Assembly: GCA_039029935.1 (NCBI GenBank)
Contig: JBCCFC010000396.1
Span: forward strand, 1 to 10,299
Origin: G039029935 sp039029935
Lineage (GTDB): Bacteria; Chloroflexota; Anaerolineae; Caldilineales; Caldilineaceae
Direction of reading: 5' to 3'
DNA: 10,299 bases
Part shown: in pieces, positions 1-7,094 of the stretch
Layout: every line of letters begins with the position of its first letter
Numbering within the stretch: the first letter of the stretch is position 1
The notes under the pieces: model-generated
Seen by the model: only the letters and a program-made list of their open reading frames with translations
Told to the model about the DNA's origin: nothing
Database searches by the model: none
Made by a program: the position numbers and the translations under genes

Positions 1-56
1 AGAGTGAAGAGTGAAGAGTGAAGAGTGAAGAGTGAAGAGTGATTAGTGAAGAGTCG
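1..56. repeat. Heptamer tandem array (AGAGTGA), cut by window edge
   Basis: Six exact head-to-tail copies of the 7-base unit AGAGTGA occupy 1-42. Two degenerate copies follow (TTAGTGA at 43-49, AGAGTCG at 50-56). The array reaches the first base of the window, so its true length is unknown. The unit, read as GAGTGAA, is the reverse complement of part of the neighbouring octamers (GAGTTGAA) with one T deleted. The heptamers and the octamers at 64-135 can therefore form an imperfect fold-back. It resembles the STRR repeats of filamentous cyanobacteria in style, but the sequence is its own. Confidence 0.9.
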
Positions 57-63
57 ATAGCCA

Positions 64-135
64 CTTCAACCCCTCCACCTTTCAACCCTTCAACCCTTCA
101 ACCTTTCAACTCTTCAACCTTTCAACTCTTCAACC
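64..135. repeat. Octamer tandem array (YTTCAACY), nine units upstream of menD
   Basis: Nine uninterrupted 8-base units run from 64 to 135: CTTCAACC, CCTCCACC, TTTCAACC, CTTCAACC, CTTCAACC, TTTCAACT, CTTCAACC, TTTCAACT, CTTCAACC. Only the second unit departs strongly from YTTCAACY. The array ends 26 nt before the menD start codon, so it lies in or next to the menD leader. An open frame in phase with menD extends upstream through it from 39, but its translation is only the low-complexity repeat and it is not treated as coding. Confidence 0.9.
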
Positions 136-161
136 TTGCCCACCTGAATAAGGATACAGAC

Positions 162-1976
162 ATGTCTATAAATACCATCCCAGCTTGGGTAATTGAACGG
201 CAACAATTTTTAGATCAGATTGCCGATGCCTGTGTACAAAATCAAATTGACCAATTTATCATCTCGCCCGGATCCCGTTCCGCGCCATTGACATTGGCGT
301 TTAGTCGTCATCCTGACATTCAGTGCCGGGTTGTCTATGATGAGCGGTCGGCGGCCTATATTGCTTTAGGCATGGCGCAGCAGTTGGGGCGTCCTGTTGG
401 ATTGGTGTGTACGTCGGGGACCGCTGCACTCAATTATGCGCCTGCTGTGACCGAAGCCTTTTATCAGCAGGTGCCGCTACTTGTTTTCACAGCGGATAGG
501 CCACCGGAGTGGATTGATCAGCAGGACAATCAGGCGATTCACCAACAGGGATTGTATGAGCCGCACTGTCGAGGCGCATACCAACTGCCCGTTGACTTGA
601 GCCATCCCGATGCGCAATGGTATGTCATGCGTTTAATTGCTGAGGCAATGAACAATCTCACCAGTCCGGTTTCTGGGCCTGTCCATGTCAATGTGCCGTT
701 ACGTGAGCCGCTCTATGTGCCAGCCGATAGGATGCCTGTCGAAAATGCTAGCTATAAACAGATTCATGTCCCAGCTAATGCAACGCAGTTAACCAATGAA
801 GTATGGGATGACCTTCTGGCGGCTTGGCAGAGTGCGAAGCGAAAGTTGATCATCGGTGGCGTAAACCACCCCAACCCTGCGCTTATCAAAGCATTGTCGC
901 AACTTTCTGAACAGCGCGACGTGGCCGTGATTGGCGAGATTACGACCAATATTTACCCTGATGGGACACAAATTTATCACGCTGATGCGATTTTAGGGAC
1001 GCAAGACACGGCACTTCAGGAAGCAATTCGTTCAGAACTGATCATTACCTTTGGGGGGCCTGTCATTTCAAAATACCTCAAGCTTTTTCTACGCAAATAC
1101 CCGCCCCAACAGCAGTGGCACATTGGATTGGGTGGTGGCGGCGTGGGTCACGTTGAGGCAGCGGCAGACACCTTTCAAACGTTGACACATGTGATACCTA
1201 TGTCGGCGTCTCAATTTTTTTCAGAGCTGCTGTCTCGTCAGAACCTGCCAAGCGAACATAAAGCGGCAATAGACGACTATGCACACGACTATGCACAAAA
1301 TTGGCAGACACAGGAGCAGCGCGTTACTCAGGCTATTGAACAATTCTTGGCCGATGCCCCTTATGGCGAATTTAAAGCCATTCATCACGTCATGTCTGCT
1401 ATGCCCAGCGGTAGTCATCTGCAAATCGGCAACAGCATGCCTATTCGCTATGCAAACTTCATTGGACACATTACAGAGCGTTCATTGGGGCGTGTTGATG
1501 CCAACCGTGGGACCAGTGGTATTGATGGCTGTGTCAGTACGACGGTAGGGGCGTCGATTGCGCAGGAAATCATCAGCGCGCAAAATGGCTCAGATACACA
1601 GTTGACCACCTTACTTGTAGGCGATCTCTCCTTTTTCTACGACCGCAATGGACTGTGGCATCAATATCTGCCCTCTTCGCTGCGCATCGTTATACTCAAT
1701 AATTATGGAGGTGGCATTTTTGATCTGATTGCGGGACCAAATCAACTGGCAGAACAAGAACGCGAGACTTACTTTCTGACACCACAACGGCTTAATGCCA
1801 AACATACGGCACTGGATCACGGATGCGAATATCGCTTTTGCAATGATGAGGCATCCTTGGCAACAGCATTAGATGGATTTTTTGATTTGAGTTCACAGCC
1901 GCGCATTTTAGAAATCGAGACAGATATGGCCGTGAATGGAGCGGTTTTTGAGGCATTTAAGGCATTGGTTCGATAG
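162..1976 (+). CDS. menD: MenD, SEPHCHC synthase (menaquinone biosynthesis)
   Basis: This is the thiamine-diphosphate enzyme that joins isochorismate and 2-oxoglutarate to make 2-succinyl-5-enolpyruvyl-6-hydroxy-3-cyclohexene-1-carboxylate, in the cytoplasm. The product is 604 aa, close to the usual size for MenD. Visible signatures in order are SPGSRSAPL (35-43), the cofactor-activating glutamate in DERSAAY (E61), CTSGTAALN (83-91), GNSMPIR (423-429), NRGTSGIDG (448-456), the ThDP/Mg motif GDLSFFYDRNGL (487-498) and NNYGGGIF (513-520). The start is ATG 162, preceded by AAGGA at 150-154 with 7 nt spacing. A longer in-frame reading from 39 would only add repeat-encoded residues. It is the first gene of a menD-menC-menE operon, and the stop lies 15 nt before menC. 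No internal damage is seen. Confidence 0.97.
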   Translation: MSINTIPAWVIERQQFLDQIADACVQNQIDQFIISPGSRSAPLTLAFSRHPDIQCRVVYDERSAAYIALGMAQQLGRPVGLVCTSGTAALNYAPAVTEAFYQQVPLLVFTADRPPEWIDQQDNQAIHQQGLYEPHCRGAYQLPVDLSHPDAQWYVMRLIAEAMNNLTSPVSGPVHVNVPLREPLYVPADRMPVENASYKQIHVPANATQLTNEVWDDLLAAWQSAKRKLIIGGVNHPNPALIKALSQLSEQRDVAVIGEITTNIYPDGTQIYHADAILGTQDTALQEAIRSELIITFGGPVISKYLKLFLRKYPPQQQWHIGLGGGGVGHVEAAADTFQTLTHVIPMSASQFFSELLSRQNLPSEHKAAIDDYAHDYAQNWQTQEQRVTQAIEQFLADAPYGEFKAIHHVMSAMPSGSHLQIGNSMPIRYANFIGHITERSLGRVDANRGTSGIDGCVSTTVGASIAQEIISAQNGSDTQLTTLLVGDLSFFYDRNGLWHQYLPSSLRIVILNNYGGGIFDLIAGPNQLAEQERETYFLTPQRLNAKHTALDHGCEYRFCNDEASLATALDGFFDLSSQPRILEIETDMAVNGAVFEAFKALVR

Positions 1977-1991
1977 AGAGGAGGCGGGGTG

Positions 1992-3200
1992 ATGGAGAGG
2001 CAAAGTAATGGTTCTGCACGGTTAGGCGTTTCACTATATCCCTACATGCTTAAGTTTAAACGCCCAGCGGGGACATCGCGTGGGTTTTATACAGAAAAGC
2101 AGACTTTCTTGATTCGGCTAACGTCGCCAGAAATGCCTGATTGTGTTGGCTGGGGCGAATGTGGTCCTATGCCCAAATTGAGCATTGACGAACAGAAGCA
2201 CGATACGATTCGTCCAGAACATATTTACCTAGACATTCTTACACGATTTTGTCAAATTTTTGATCGGCCAGAATACGCAAGCTACACGTTAGAGACGTTA
2301 TACTCTACGCCCAATGTATGGCAAAATATACTTGATTGTATCTTACCCACGACAAACACTCATAGCAGAGATGATGTTTGTCTATCACAATTACCTGCGC
2401 TCGCCTTTGGCATTGAGACAGCATTACGCGACCTCTGTAATGGCGGTCAACAACAGTTGTTTGATACGTCCTTTTCAAAGGGTGAGACATCGTTGTTAAC
2501 ACATGGGCTAATCTGGATGGACACAGTTGAGGGACTCTTGACGCAAGTTGACCAAAAAGTGGCTGTTGGCTTTCGTGTCATCAAGATGAAGGTGGGGGCG
2601 TTACTCTTTGAGGATGAGCTAAAGCTGTTAACCGAGATACGGCGTCGTTATCCACCAGAACAGATTACGCTGCGTCTTGATGCCAATGGCGCGTATACGC
2701 CAGAAAGTGCTTTGTCTATTTTAGAACAGTTGGCCCCTCTGGATATCCACTTTCTCGAACAGCCCATCCCTGCGGGAAACTGGCAAGAGATGGCCGCAAT
2801 CTGTGCGCAGTCACCGATACCTATTGCACTGGATGAGGAGTTGATTGGCCCGATTAACCCAAGCCTGCGTCGTGAATTGCTGCAAACAATCCGCCCGCAA
2901 CATATTGTGATTAAGCCAACACTATTGGGTGGGTTTACGGTTTGTGAGCAGTGGATTGATGATGCCACCGAAGTGGGCTGCGAGTGGTGGATTAATTCAC
3001 TGCTCGAATCAAATGTTGGATTAAATGCACTCTGCCAATGGACCAGTTTGCTGGAGACGGCGCAGGAACAGCGTATTCATGGCATGGGTACGGGGACGCT
3101 TTTCGCAAACAACATCCCCGCACCCATTGCATTGGATGGCAATAGGCTACGCTATCAAACCTCACCAACATCCAAATGGAATTTTTCAAAAATTACATAA
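1992..3200 (+). CDS. menC: MenC, o-succinylbenzoate synthase (enolase superfamily)
   Basis: The product dehydrates SHCHC to 2-succinylbenzoate, the aromatising step of menaquinone synthesis. It is 402 aa, longer than the roughly 320 aa of the E. coli enzyme, with most of the extra length in the N-terminal capping domain (residues about 60-135). All enolase-superfamily active-site elements are visible: IKMKVG with the catalytic Lys pair (K198, K200), the metal ligands in LRLDANG (D230), FLEQPIP (E256) and ALDEE (D281), and the second catalytic Lys in IVIKP (K308), followed by NSLLESNVG. The start is a choice between GTG 1989 and ATG 1992. AGGAGG at 1979-1984 lies 7 nt from the ATG and only 4 nt from the GTG, so the ATG is preferred. 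Other enolase-superfamily functions (for example N-succinylamino acid racemase) are possible in principle, but the position between menD and menE settles the role. Confidence 0.95.
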   Translation: MERQSNGSARLGVSLYPYMLKFKRPAGTSRGFYTEKQTFLIRLTSPEMPDCVGWGECGPMPKLSIDEQKHDTIRPEHIYLDILTRFCQIFDRPEYASYTLETLYSTPNVWQNILDCILPTTNTHSRDDVCLSQLPALAFGIETALRDLCNGGQQQLFDTSFSKGETSLLTHGLIWMDTVEGLLTQVDQKVAVGFRVIKMKVGALLFEDELKLLTEIRRRYPPEQITLRLDANGAYTPESALSILEQLAPLDIHFLEQPIPAGNWQEMAAICAQSPIPIALDEELIGPINPSLRRELLQTIRPQHIVIKPTLLGGFTVCEQWIDDATEVGCEWWINSLLESNVGLNALCQWTSLLETAQEQRIHGMGTGTLFANNIPAPIALDGNRLRYQTSPTSKWNFSKIT

Positions 3201-3215
3201 ACGAGGAAACTCAAC

Positions 3216-4499
3216 ATGGCTGGACAATCTAATAGTGACAACGTTCCTACTGATCTTCATCAACCCAGCCCAAGACTCACTGTTGCAGGGCAAACTTATA
3301 CCATTGCCGACTTAATGCAAGGTCCACCCGTTGATTTTATACCAAATTATGCTGAATTCAGTGAAAATACGCAACATACGCTTGATTTTTGCTATCAGTG
3401 GGTTATGGGTGTCGAACAATTTACGGTGCATACATCTGGATCGACAGGAAAACCCAAACCAATTGCCATTCAACGCATTCAGATGGTCTATAGCGCACAG
3501 GCAACGGGATCGGCGTTAGGATTACAGCCGGGGCAACACATGATCGTCTGTCTGCCAACACGCTTTATTGCAGGGCGCATGATGCTCGTGCGTGGGTTTG
3601 TGCTTGGGATGCATATGACCGTTGTTGAACCAGCAAGCGACCCCTTTGCACAGCTTGCAGCCCAAGAGACATATTTTGACTTTACAGCCGTTGTACCACT
3701 GCAATTACAAACACTGCTTGATAGTCCACCATCGTACTTGCGTCGCTTGAATAAAATGCAATCTATTTTGGTCGGTGGTGCGCCCGTCAGCGTTGCACTA
3801 GAGGCAAAACTCCAAAACCTTGAGGTTCCCATTTACCATACCTTTGGCATGACGGAGACTGTTACCCATTTTGCGTTGCGACATCTGAATCCTTGTAGTA
3901 AGGCGAGAAACAGTGAGGTACATTCTGTCAAAAAATTCAGACCGTTACCAAACGTTAAACTTACGACAGATGATCGTGGGTGTCTTGCGGTCTCTTCGCC
4001 CATTACTCTGGGAAAGCGTTTGCAAACGAATGATTCGGTCGTTTTAGGGGACGATGGATCATTCATTTGGTTAGGGCGATGGGACAACGTCATCAATAGT
4101 GGCGGGATCAAAGTCCAAATTGAGACAGTAGAGACAGAACTTGCCAAGGTGTTTTATCGTTTAGATCAAAAGAGTTTGCTTAAACCTACGAATTATTCAG
4201 ATAAGCGTAATGATTTTGTAAACGAAACCCATTTCGCACTATCATTAAGCGAGCGTCGCTTTTTTGTGGCGGCACTGCCCGATACGCGACTTGGCGAAAC
4301 TGTTGGCGTTGTACTAGAGGGATATTCACTGCAAATGTCACAGGAAGAAGAAATTTGTGGTGAATTGAAAAAAACATTAGCATACTATGAAATACCCCGC
4401 CAGTTTGTTTATTGTACCAAATTTGCAGAAACGCCAACAGGAAAAATAGATCGTAAGGCAACACTAAATCAAATATCACATTATGACTTATGCAACTAG
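3216..4499 (+). CDS. menE: MenE, o-succinylbenzoate-CoA ligase
   Basis: This is an acyl-adenylate-forming enzyme of the ANL superfamily, 427 aa, that activates o-succinylbenzoate with ATP and then CoA for ring closure by MenB. Motifs in order are the P-loop TSGSTGKPK (73-81), YHTFGMTET (207-215), the hinge region GRWDNVINSGGIKV (287-300) and the C-terminal catalytic lysine in TPTGKIDRK (K410). Residues about 318-347, between the hinge and the RRFFVAALPD strand, look like a lineage-specific insert. The start is ATG 3216 with GAGGAA at 3203-3208, 7 nt upstream. It follows menC by 15 nt and clearly belongs to the same transcript. The end of the gene is richer in A and T than menD. No convincing terminator follows directly; menB, menA, menF and menH are not in the window. 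Confidence 0.95.
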   Translation: MAGQSNSDNVPTDLHQPSPRLTVAGQTYTIADLMQGPPVDFIPNYAEFSENTQHTLDFCYQWVMGVEQFTVHTSGSTGKPKPIAIQRIQMVYSAQATGSALGLQPGQHMIVCLPTRFIAGRMMLVRGFVLGMHMTVVEPASDPFAQLAAQETYFDFTAVVPLQLQTLLDSPPSYLRRLNKMQSILVGGAPVSVALEAKLQNLEVPIYHTFGMTETVTHFALRHLNPCSKARNSEVHSVKKFRPLPNVKLTTDDRGCLAVSSPITLGKRLQTNDSVVLGDDGSFIWLGRWDNVINSGGIKVQIETVETELAKVFYRLDQKSLLKPTNYSDKRNDFVNETHFALSLSERRFFVAALPDTRLGETVGVVLEGYSLQMSQEEEICGELKKTLAYYEIPRQFVYCTKFAETPTGKIDRKATLNQISHYDLCN

Positions 4500-4694
4500 A
4501 TTGCACCATTAATTCTCTACGATTCACCAGCGCAATCATGACCCCGCGGGCCGAATCCTATCCATATATGTGAGTTTAATTAAGACTTAAGCCGACTAAG
4601 ACAATTGTAGTGGGTAATTTACGCATTTTTGCCTATGTCTATTATGCTGCAGTCATTGTTTAATATTATCGATCTTACTAGAATTTAAATCGGC

Positions 4695-4712
4695 ACATCA
4701 TTGAGACATCAT
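4695..4712. promoter_or_regulatory. Tandem 7-bp direct repeats, candidate OmpR/PhoB-type site
   Basis: ACATCAT occurs at 4695-4701 and again at 4706-4712, separated by 4 bp, giving an 11-bp period. CGGC flanks both sides (4691-4694 and 4713-4716). Two 7-bp direct half-sites on one helical face is the known layout of Pho-box-like sites bound by OmpR/PhoB-family response regulators. The pair ends 31 bp upstream of the -35 box at 4744. Binding by any particular regulator is inference. Confidence 0.35.
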
Positions 4713-4718
4713 CGGCGT

Positions 4719-4731
4719 ACAGTTTAACTGT
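4719..4731. promoter_or_regulatory. 13-bp dyad ACAGTT-T-AACTGT, candidate operator
   Basis: A perfect 6-bp inverted repeat with a one-base centre lies 12 bp upstream of the TTGACA box. The centre is too tight for an RNA hairpin loop, so a protein binding site is the more natural reading. A chance palindrome in an AT-rich spacer cannot be excluded. Confidence 0.25.
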
Positions 4732-4743
4732 GCGATAGTAATT

Positions 4744-4772
4744 TTGACAAAATACTTAAACTTGGTTAAAAA
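4744..4772 (+). promoter_or_regulatory. Sigma70-like promoter for the M23 gene
   Basis: A perfect -35 box TTGACA (4744-4749) is followed after exactly 17 bp by TAAAAA (4767-4772), which matches four of six bases of the -10 consensus. The expected start of transcription is at about 4779-4780, at or next to the ATG at 4780. That would make a leaderless or nearly leaderless mRNA and fits the lack of a Shine-Dalgarno sequence there. If so, the TTG at 4744 is part of the promoter and not a start codon. Confidence 0.5.
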
Positions 4773-4779
4773 TAGGTCT

Positions 4780-6918
4780 ATGAGTGTAAGCCAAGTCCCC
4801 CGGGCTATCTTTAAGAGGCCTATCTTTAAGCTGGTGTTAATGGTTCTTTTTCAGGGTTTGTGGCATCGAATTTCGGGTGTAAATTTGCCAGAAAAAAGTA
4901 AACCTGATGCCTCGTGCAATGGAAACCTAGTATCTCGTCAGAAGTACCACATTTTTTTTGCAAGAAAATTTTTTTTAACGATCATCACGGTTATTAGTAT
5001 TGTTATTTCAATACACTTGCTCACACAAAACCTATATGCGCAGTTTCAACCATTTGCGGGTGGTCGTTTGGTGTCCAATGACGGTCAGTGGTTGTCTCCT
5101 GTCTCTGGGAATTTATTATCATCTGATGAGCAAGACCATTTAGATCGCGGTTCAGTCCATGCATGGGACCTGACAACGCCTTTTGGGACGCCTGTCTATC
5201 CGATGGCATCGGGTCAAGTCTCCTATGCGGGCTGTAACAACGCAGGCGGCTATGGCTGTTGGGCCTTGATAGACCACCAGAATGGCTATACCAGCGTGTA
5301 TGCACATCTTGTGAATGAGGGTGGCTCAATTTGGGTTGAAGCGGGACAGATGGTCGATATATGGACGCCTCTGGGACGAGTGGGTTGGTCTGGGCAAACC
5401 AGCTTTGGACCTCACATCCACTGGGAAATTCATCATGCAACCAGAGGCCGTTTACGCATCGACAACCATTTTAACCGTGCCTATATGCAATACTGTCCAT
5501 TCTGTTCGGTGGAAGATGGGATGCGGCGTGGTGGACTGGGGCAGATATTCGGTGCGAATTCTGTGCGCCCTTATGGAGGGTTCTTTACAGCACCAGCCAT
5601 CCTTTTGGTGTTACTTATTCTGCTAGCCCTCATGATGGTTGTGCGTCCTGTTGTCTCGCTACGAGTAATGGGGCGAGCGGGTCTATGGGTTGTCGCCCGT
5701 CTAAGTGCCACAAGAGACGGATTTCAACGTTTTCGCCAGCGTTCGGCCTGGACATGGATCAGCGTAACGCTCATTATACTTGTGCCAATGACGCTGTGTA
5801 GTATCACATTGGCCGTGAGCTTATGGATGACCGAGGAAGATATCGGGTTGAACGCATTGTGGACGTACATGCGTTATGGATATGTTTCTATATCTGCCTC
5901 TGGCTATACGCCCGGCGCACAATACAGTGCCGTTTGGGGAATGCCCTGTCGTGCAGTCGGTACATTAGGGCAGACGTGTACAACGGGTGAGATTATCCAT
6001 GCCATGCGCTCATGGCAGAAACGGGTTGAACTATACACAGGAACAGAACCACGTCCGGTTGTGATTCCACGTCTGAATAGCCGCTTTACCTATGGCAATG
6101 TACGTATGTTGATGAATGATGTGCATCGGCTCGACGGCATTGTTGTGGTCGATGTCGCAGGGGAGCTGCTTGATGCATATGATGCGATTGATGCGCTAGT
6201 CCCCTTTGGTCTGGATGGTGTAGCAGTTGACTTGGAGTTTATGGAAGTGGTCACGTATAGTGATCTACAGAAGTTGGCCGAGTATCTTGCACAAAAACGG
6301 AAAGAGGCCGGATTGTCAGGTGATGGTGTATTGGTTGTGTGGGATGTTTTCCATAACATTGAGCGTGGCAACCAGGCAGTCAACATCATTCCTGTGGATA
6401 TTCCTTCACCGGAGGAAATTTCTAACTCTGTCACAGACGCGGTGTCAAGTACTGTACGCAGTTTAGAGCAGGGTATTGCTGAGGTAGGCGTTGATGCGGC
6501 TGCCGAAATTTTATCGTCAGATGGCCTGCCATTAGATATATTAAACACTGAATTTCTGAACACAGAGTCTTTAAACAATGAGGGAAACGAGTCGGATAGT
6601 TCCCCAACAGGTCTATTCCCCACAACATTGTTTGCATCGCCCTTCTCACCTTCAAAAATTAGGGTACAAGGTGTCCAAGTGATCCCAATTTTTACGGGAT
6701 ATGGTTCTACAGTCACCAAAGTGGCTGGGCTTGAAGCAACCCAAAGACTCTTTGGTGTTGATAGTACCCATTCTGGGATGATGGTCTTTGATGATCGTTG
6801 GCCCATTAATCGATTTTGTGAAAATTTTGGGACAACGCGAGGCTATGACTGCCAAAGCTGGCGTACCCTGTTTTCCGATCCTGTTGCACGGCAAGTTAGT
6901 TGGTGGGTGCAGCAGTAA
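4780..6918 (+). CDS. Membrane-anchored M23 peptidase with GH18-like C-terminal domain
   Basis: The product is 712 aa, counted from ATG 4780; an in-frame TTG at 4744 would add 12 residues. TM1 spans about 64-81 and may be a signal peptide (LYA-Q, cleavage near 87). An M23 (LytM-like) metallopeptidase domain follows at about 119-218, with HAWD (H127, D130), YAHL (H176) and GPHIHWE (H212, H214). TM2 is at about 272-291 and TM3 at about 326-349. They flank an arginine-rich loop, so by the positive-inside rule the loop is cytoplasmic and both large domains are outside. Cysteines outside the membrane come in close pairs (152/160, 239/242, 390/400, 680/691), which fits disulphides. The C-terminal domain (about 368-712) alternates predicted strands and helices and carries DGVAVDLE (479-486), like the GH18 D-G-x-D-x-D-x-E signature with one Asp replaced by Ala. 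Likely role: cutting peptidoglycan peptides and perhaps glycan. The M23 call is strong; the glycosidase call is tentative. Confidence 0.85.
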   Translation: MSVSQVPRAIFKRPIFKLVLMVLFQGLWHRISGVNLPEKSKPDASCNGNLVSRQKYHIFFARKFFLTIITVISIVISIHLLTQNLYAQFQPFAGGRLVSNDGQWLSPVSGNLLSSDEQDHLDRGSVHAWDLTTPFGTPVYPMASGQVSYAGCNNAGGYGCWALIDHQNGYTSVYAHLVNEGGSIWVEAGQMVDIWTPLGRVGWSGQTSFGPHIHWEIHHATRGRLRIDNHFNRAYMQYCPFCSVEDGMRRGGLGQIFGANSVRPYGGFFTAPAILLVLLILLALMMVVRPVVSLRVMGRAGLWVVARLSATRDGFQRFRQRSAWTWISVTLIILVPMTLCSITLAVSLWMTEEDIGLNALWTYMRYGYVSISASGYTPGAQYSAVWGMPCRAVGTLGQTCTTGEIIHAMRSWQKRVELYTGTEPRPVVIPRLNSRFTYGNVRMLMNDVHRLDGIVVVDVAGELLDAYDAIDALVPFGLDGVAVDLEFMEVVTYSDLQKLAEYLAQKRKEAGLSGDGVLVVWDVFHNIERGNQAVNIIPVDIPSPEEISNSVTDAVSSTVRSLEQGIAEVGVDAAAEILSSDGLPLDILNTEFLNTESLNNEGNESDSSPTGLFPTTLFASPFSPSKIRVQGVQVIPIFTGYGSTVTKVAGLEATQRLFGVDSTHSGMMVFDDRWPINRFCENFGTTRGYDCQSWRTLFSDPVARQVSWWVQQ

Positions 6919-7094
6919 ATCATTCATTCAACAACTTGAAGAACCCAAAAATCGTTCTAGGAAAGGGCTATACACTCAACACACACAACTCATTCAAGGC
7001 CCAAACCGAGAAGAGATTATGGTTATGTTGAAGAATGAAACCATTTCTTAATCTTAACATTGTAGCATACATTGAGTCATTACAGGGAGAAAGA

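Larger units (their letters stand above)
4500..4743. other. AT-rich intergenic spacer between menE and the M23 gene
   Basis: No gene is supported in these 244 bases. The spacer contains several short palindromes (CCCGCGGG at 4543-4550, TTAAGACTTAA at 4580-4590, ACAATTGT at 4601-4608). Its right end holds the direct repeats, dyad and promoter listed separately. No stem followed by a T-run is visible near the menE stop, so how the men transcript ends is unclear. Confidence 0.7.

Noticed and set aside
39..161. N-terminal extension of menD starting at 39
   Set aside because: It would translate the heptamer and octamer arrays into low-complexity sequence absent from the family; ATG 162 has a proper ribosome binding site.
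4543..4550. CCCGCGGG palindrome as the men operon terminator
   Set aside because: It is only an 8-bp self-palindrome with no loop and no T-run after it.
4744..4779. TTG at 4744 as the start of the M23 gene
   Set aside because: The TTG is the first half of a consensus -35 box and has no ribosome binding site; ATG 4780 is the more economical start, though neither is proven.
5021..5440. Open frame on the - strand (139 codons) opposite the M23 domain
   Set aside because: It is antisense to the conserved peptidase motifs and has low-quality composition rich in His, Ser and Pro.
6090..6806. Long open frame on the - strand (238 codons) opposite the M23 gene
   Set aside because: Its composition is serine/threonine-rich without motifs, it has no ribosome binding site of note, and it lies wholly antisense to a well-supported reading frame.
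7035..7094. ATG 7035 as the start of the LysM gene
   Set aside because: It has no good ribosome binding site, whereas ATG 7095 has AGGGAGA just upstream and gives a sensible membrane topology.
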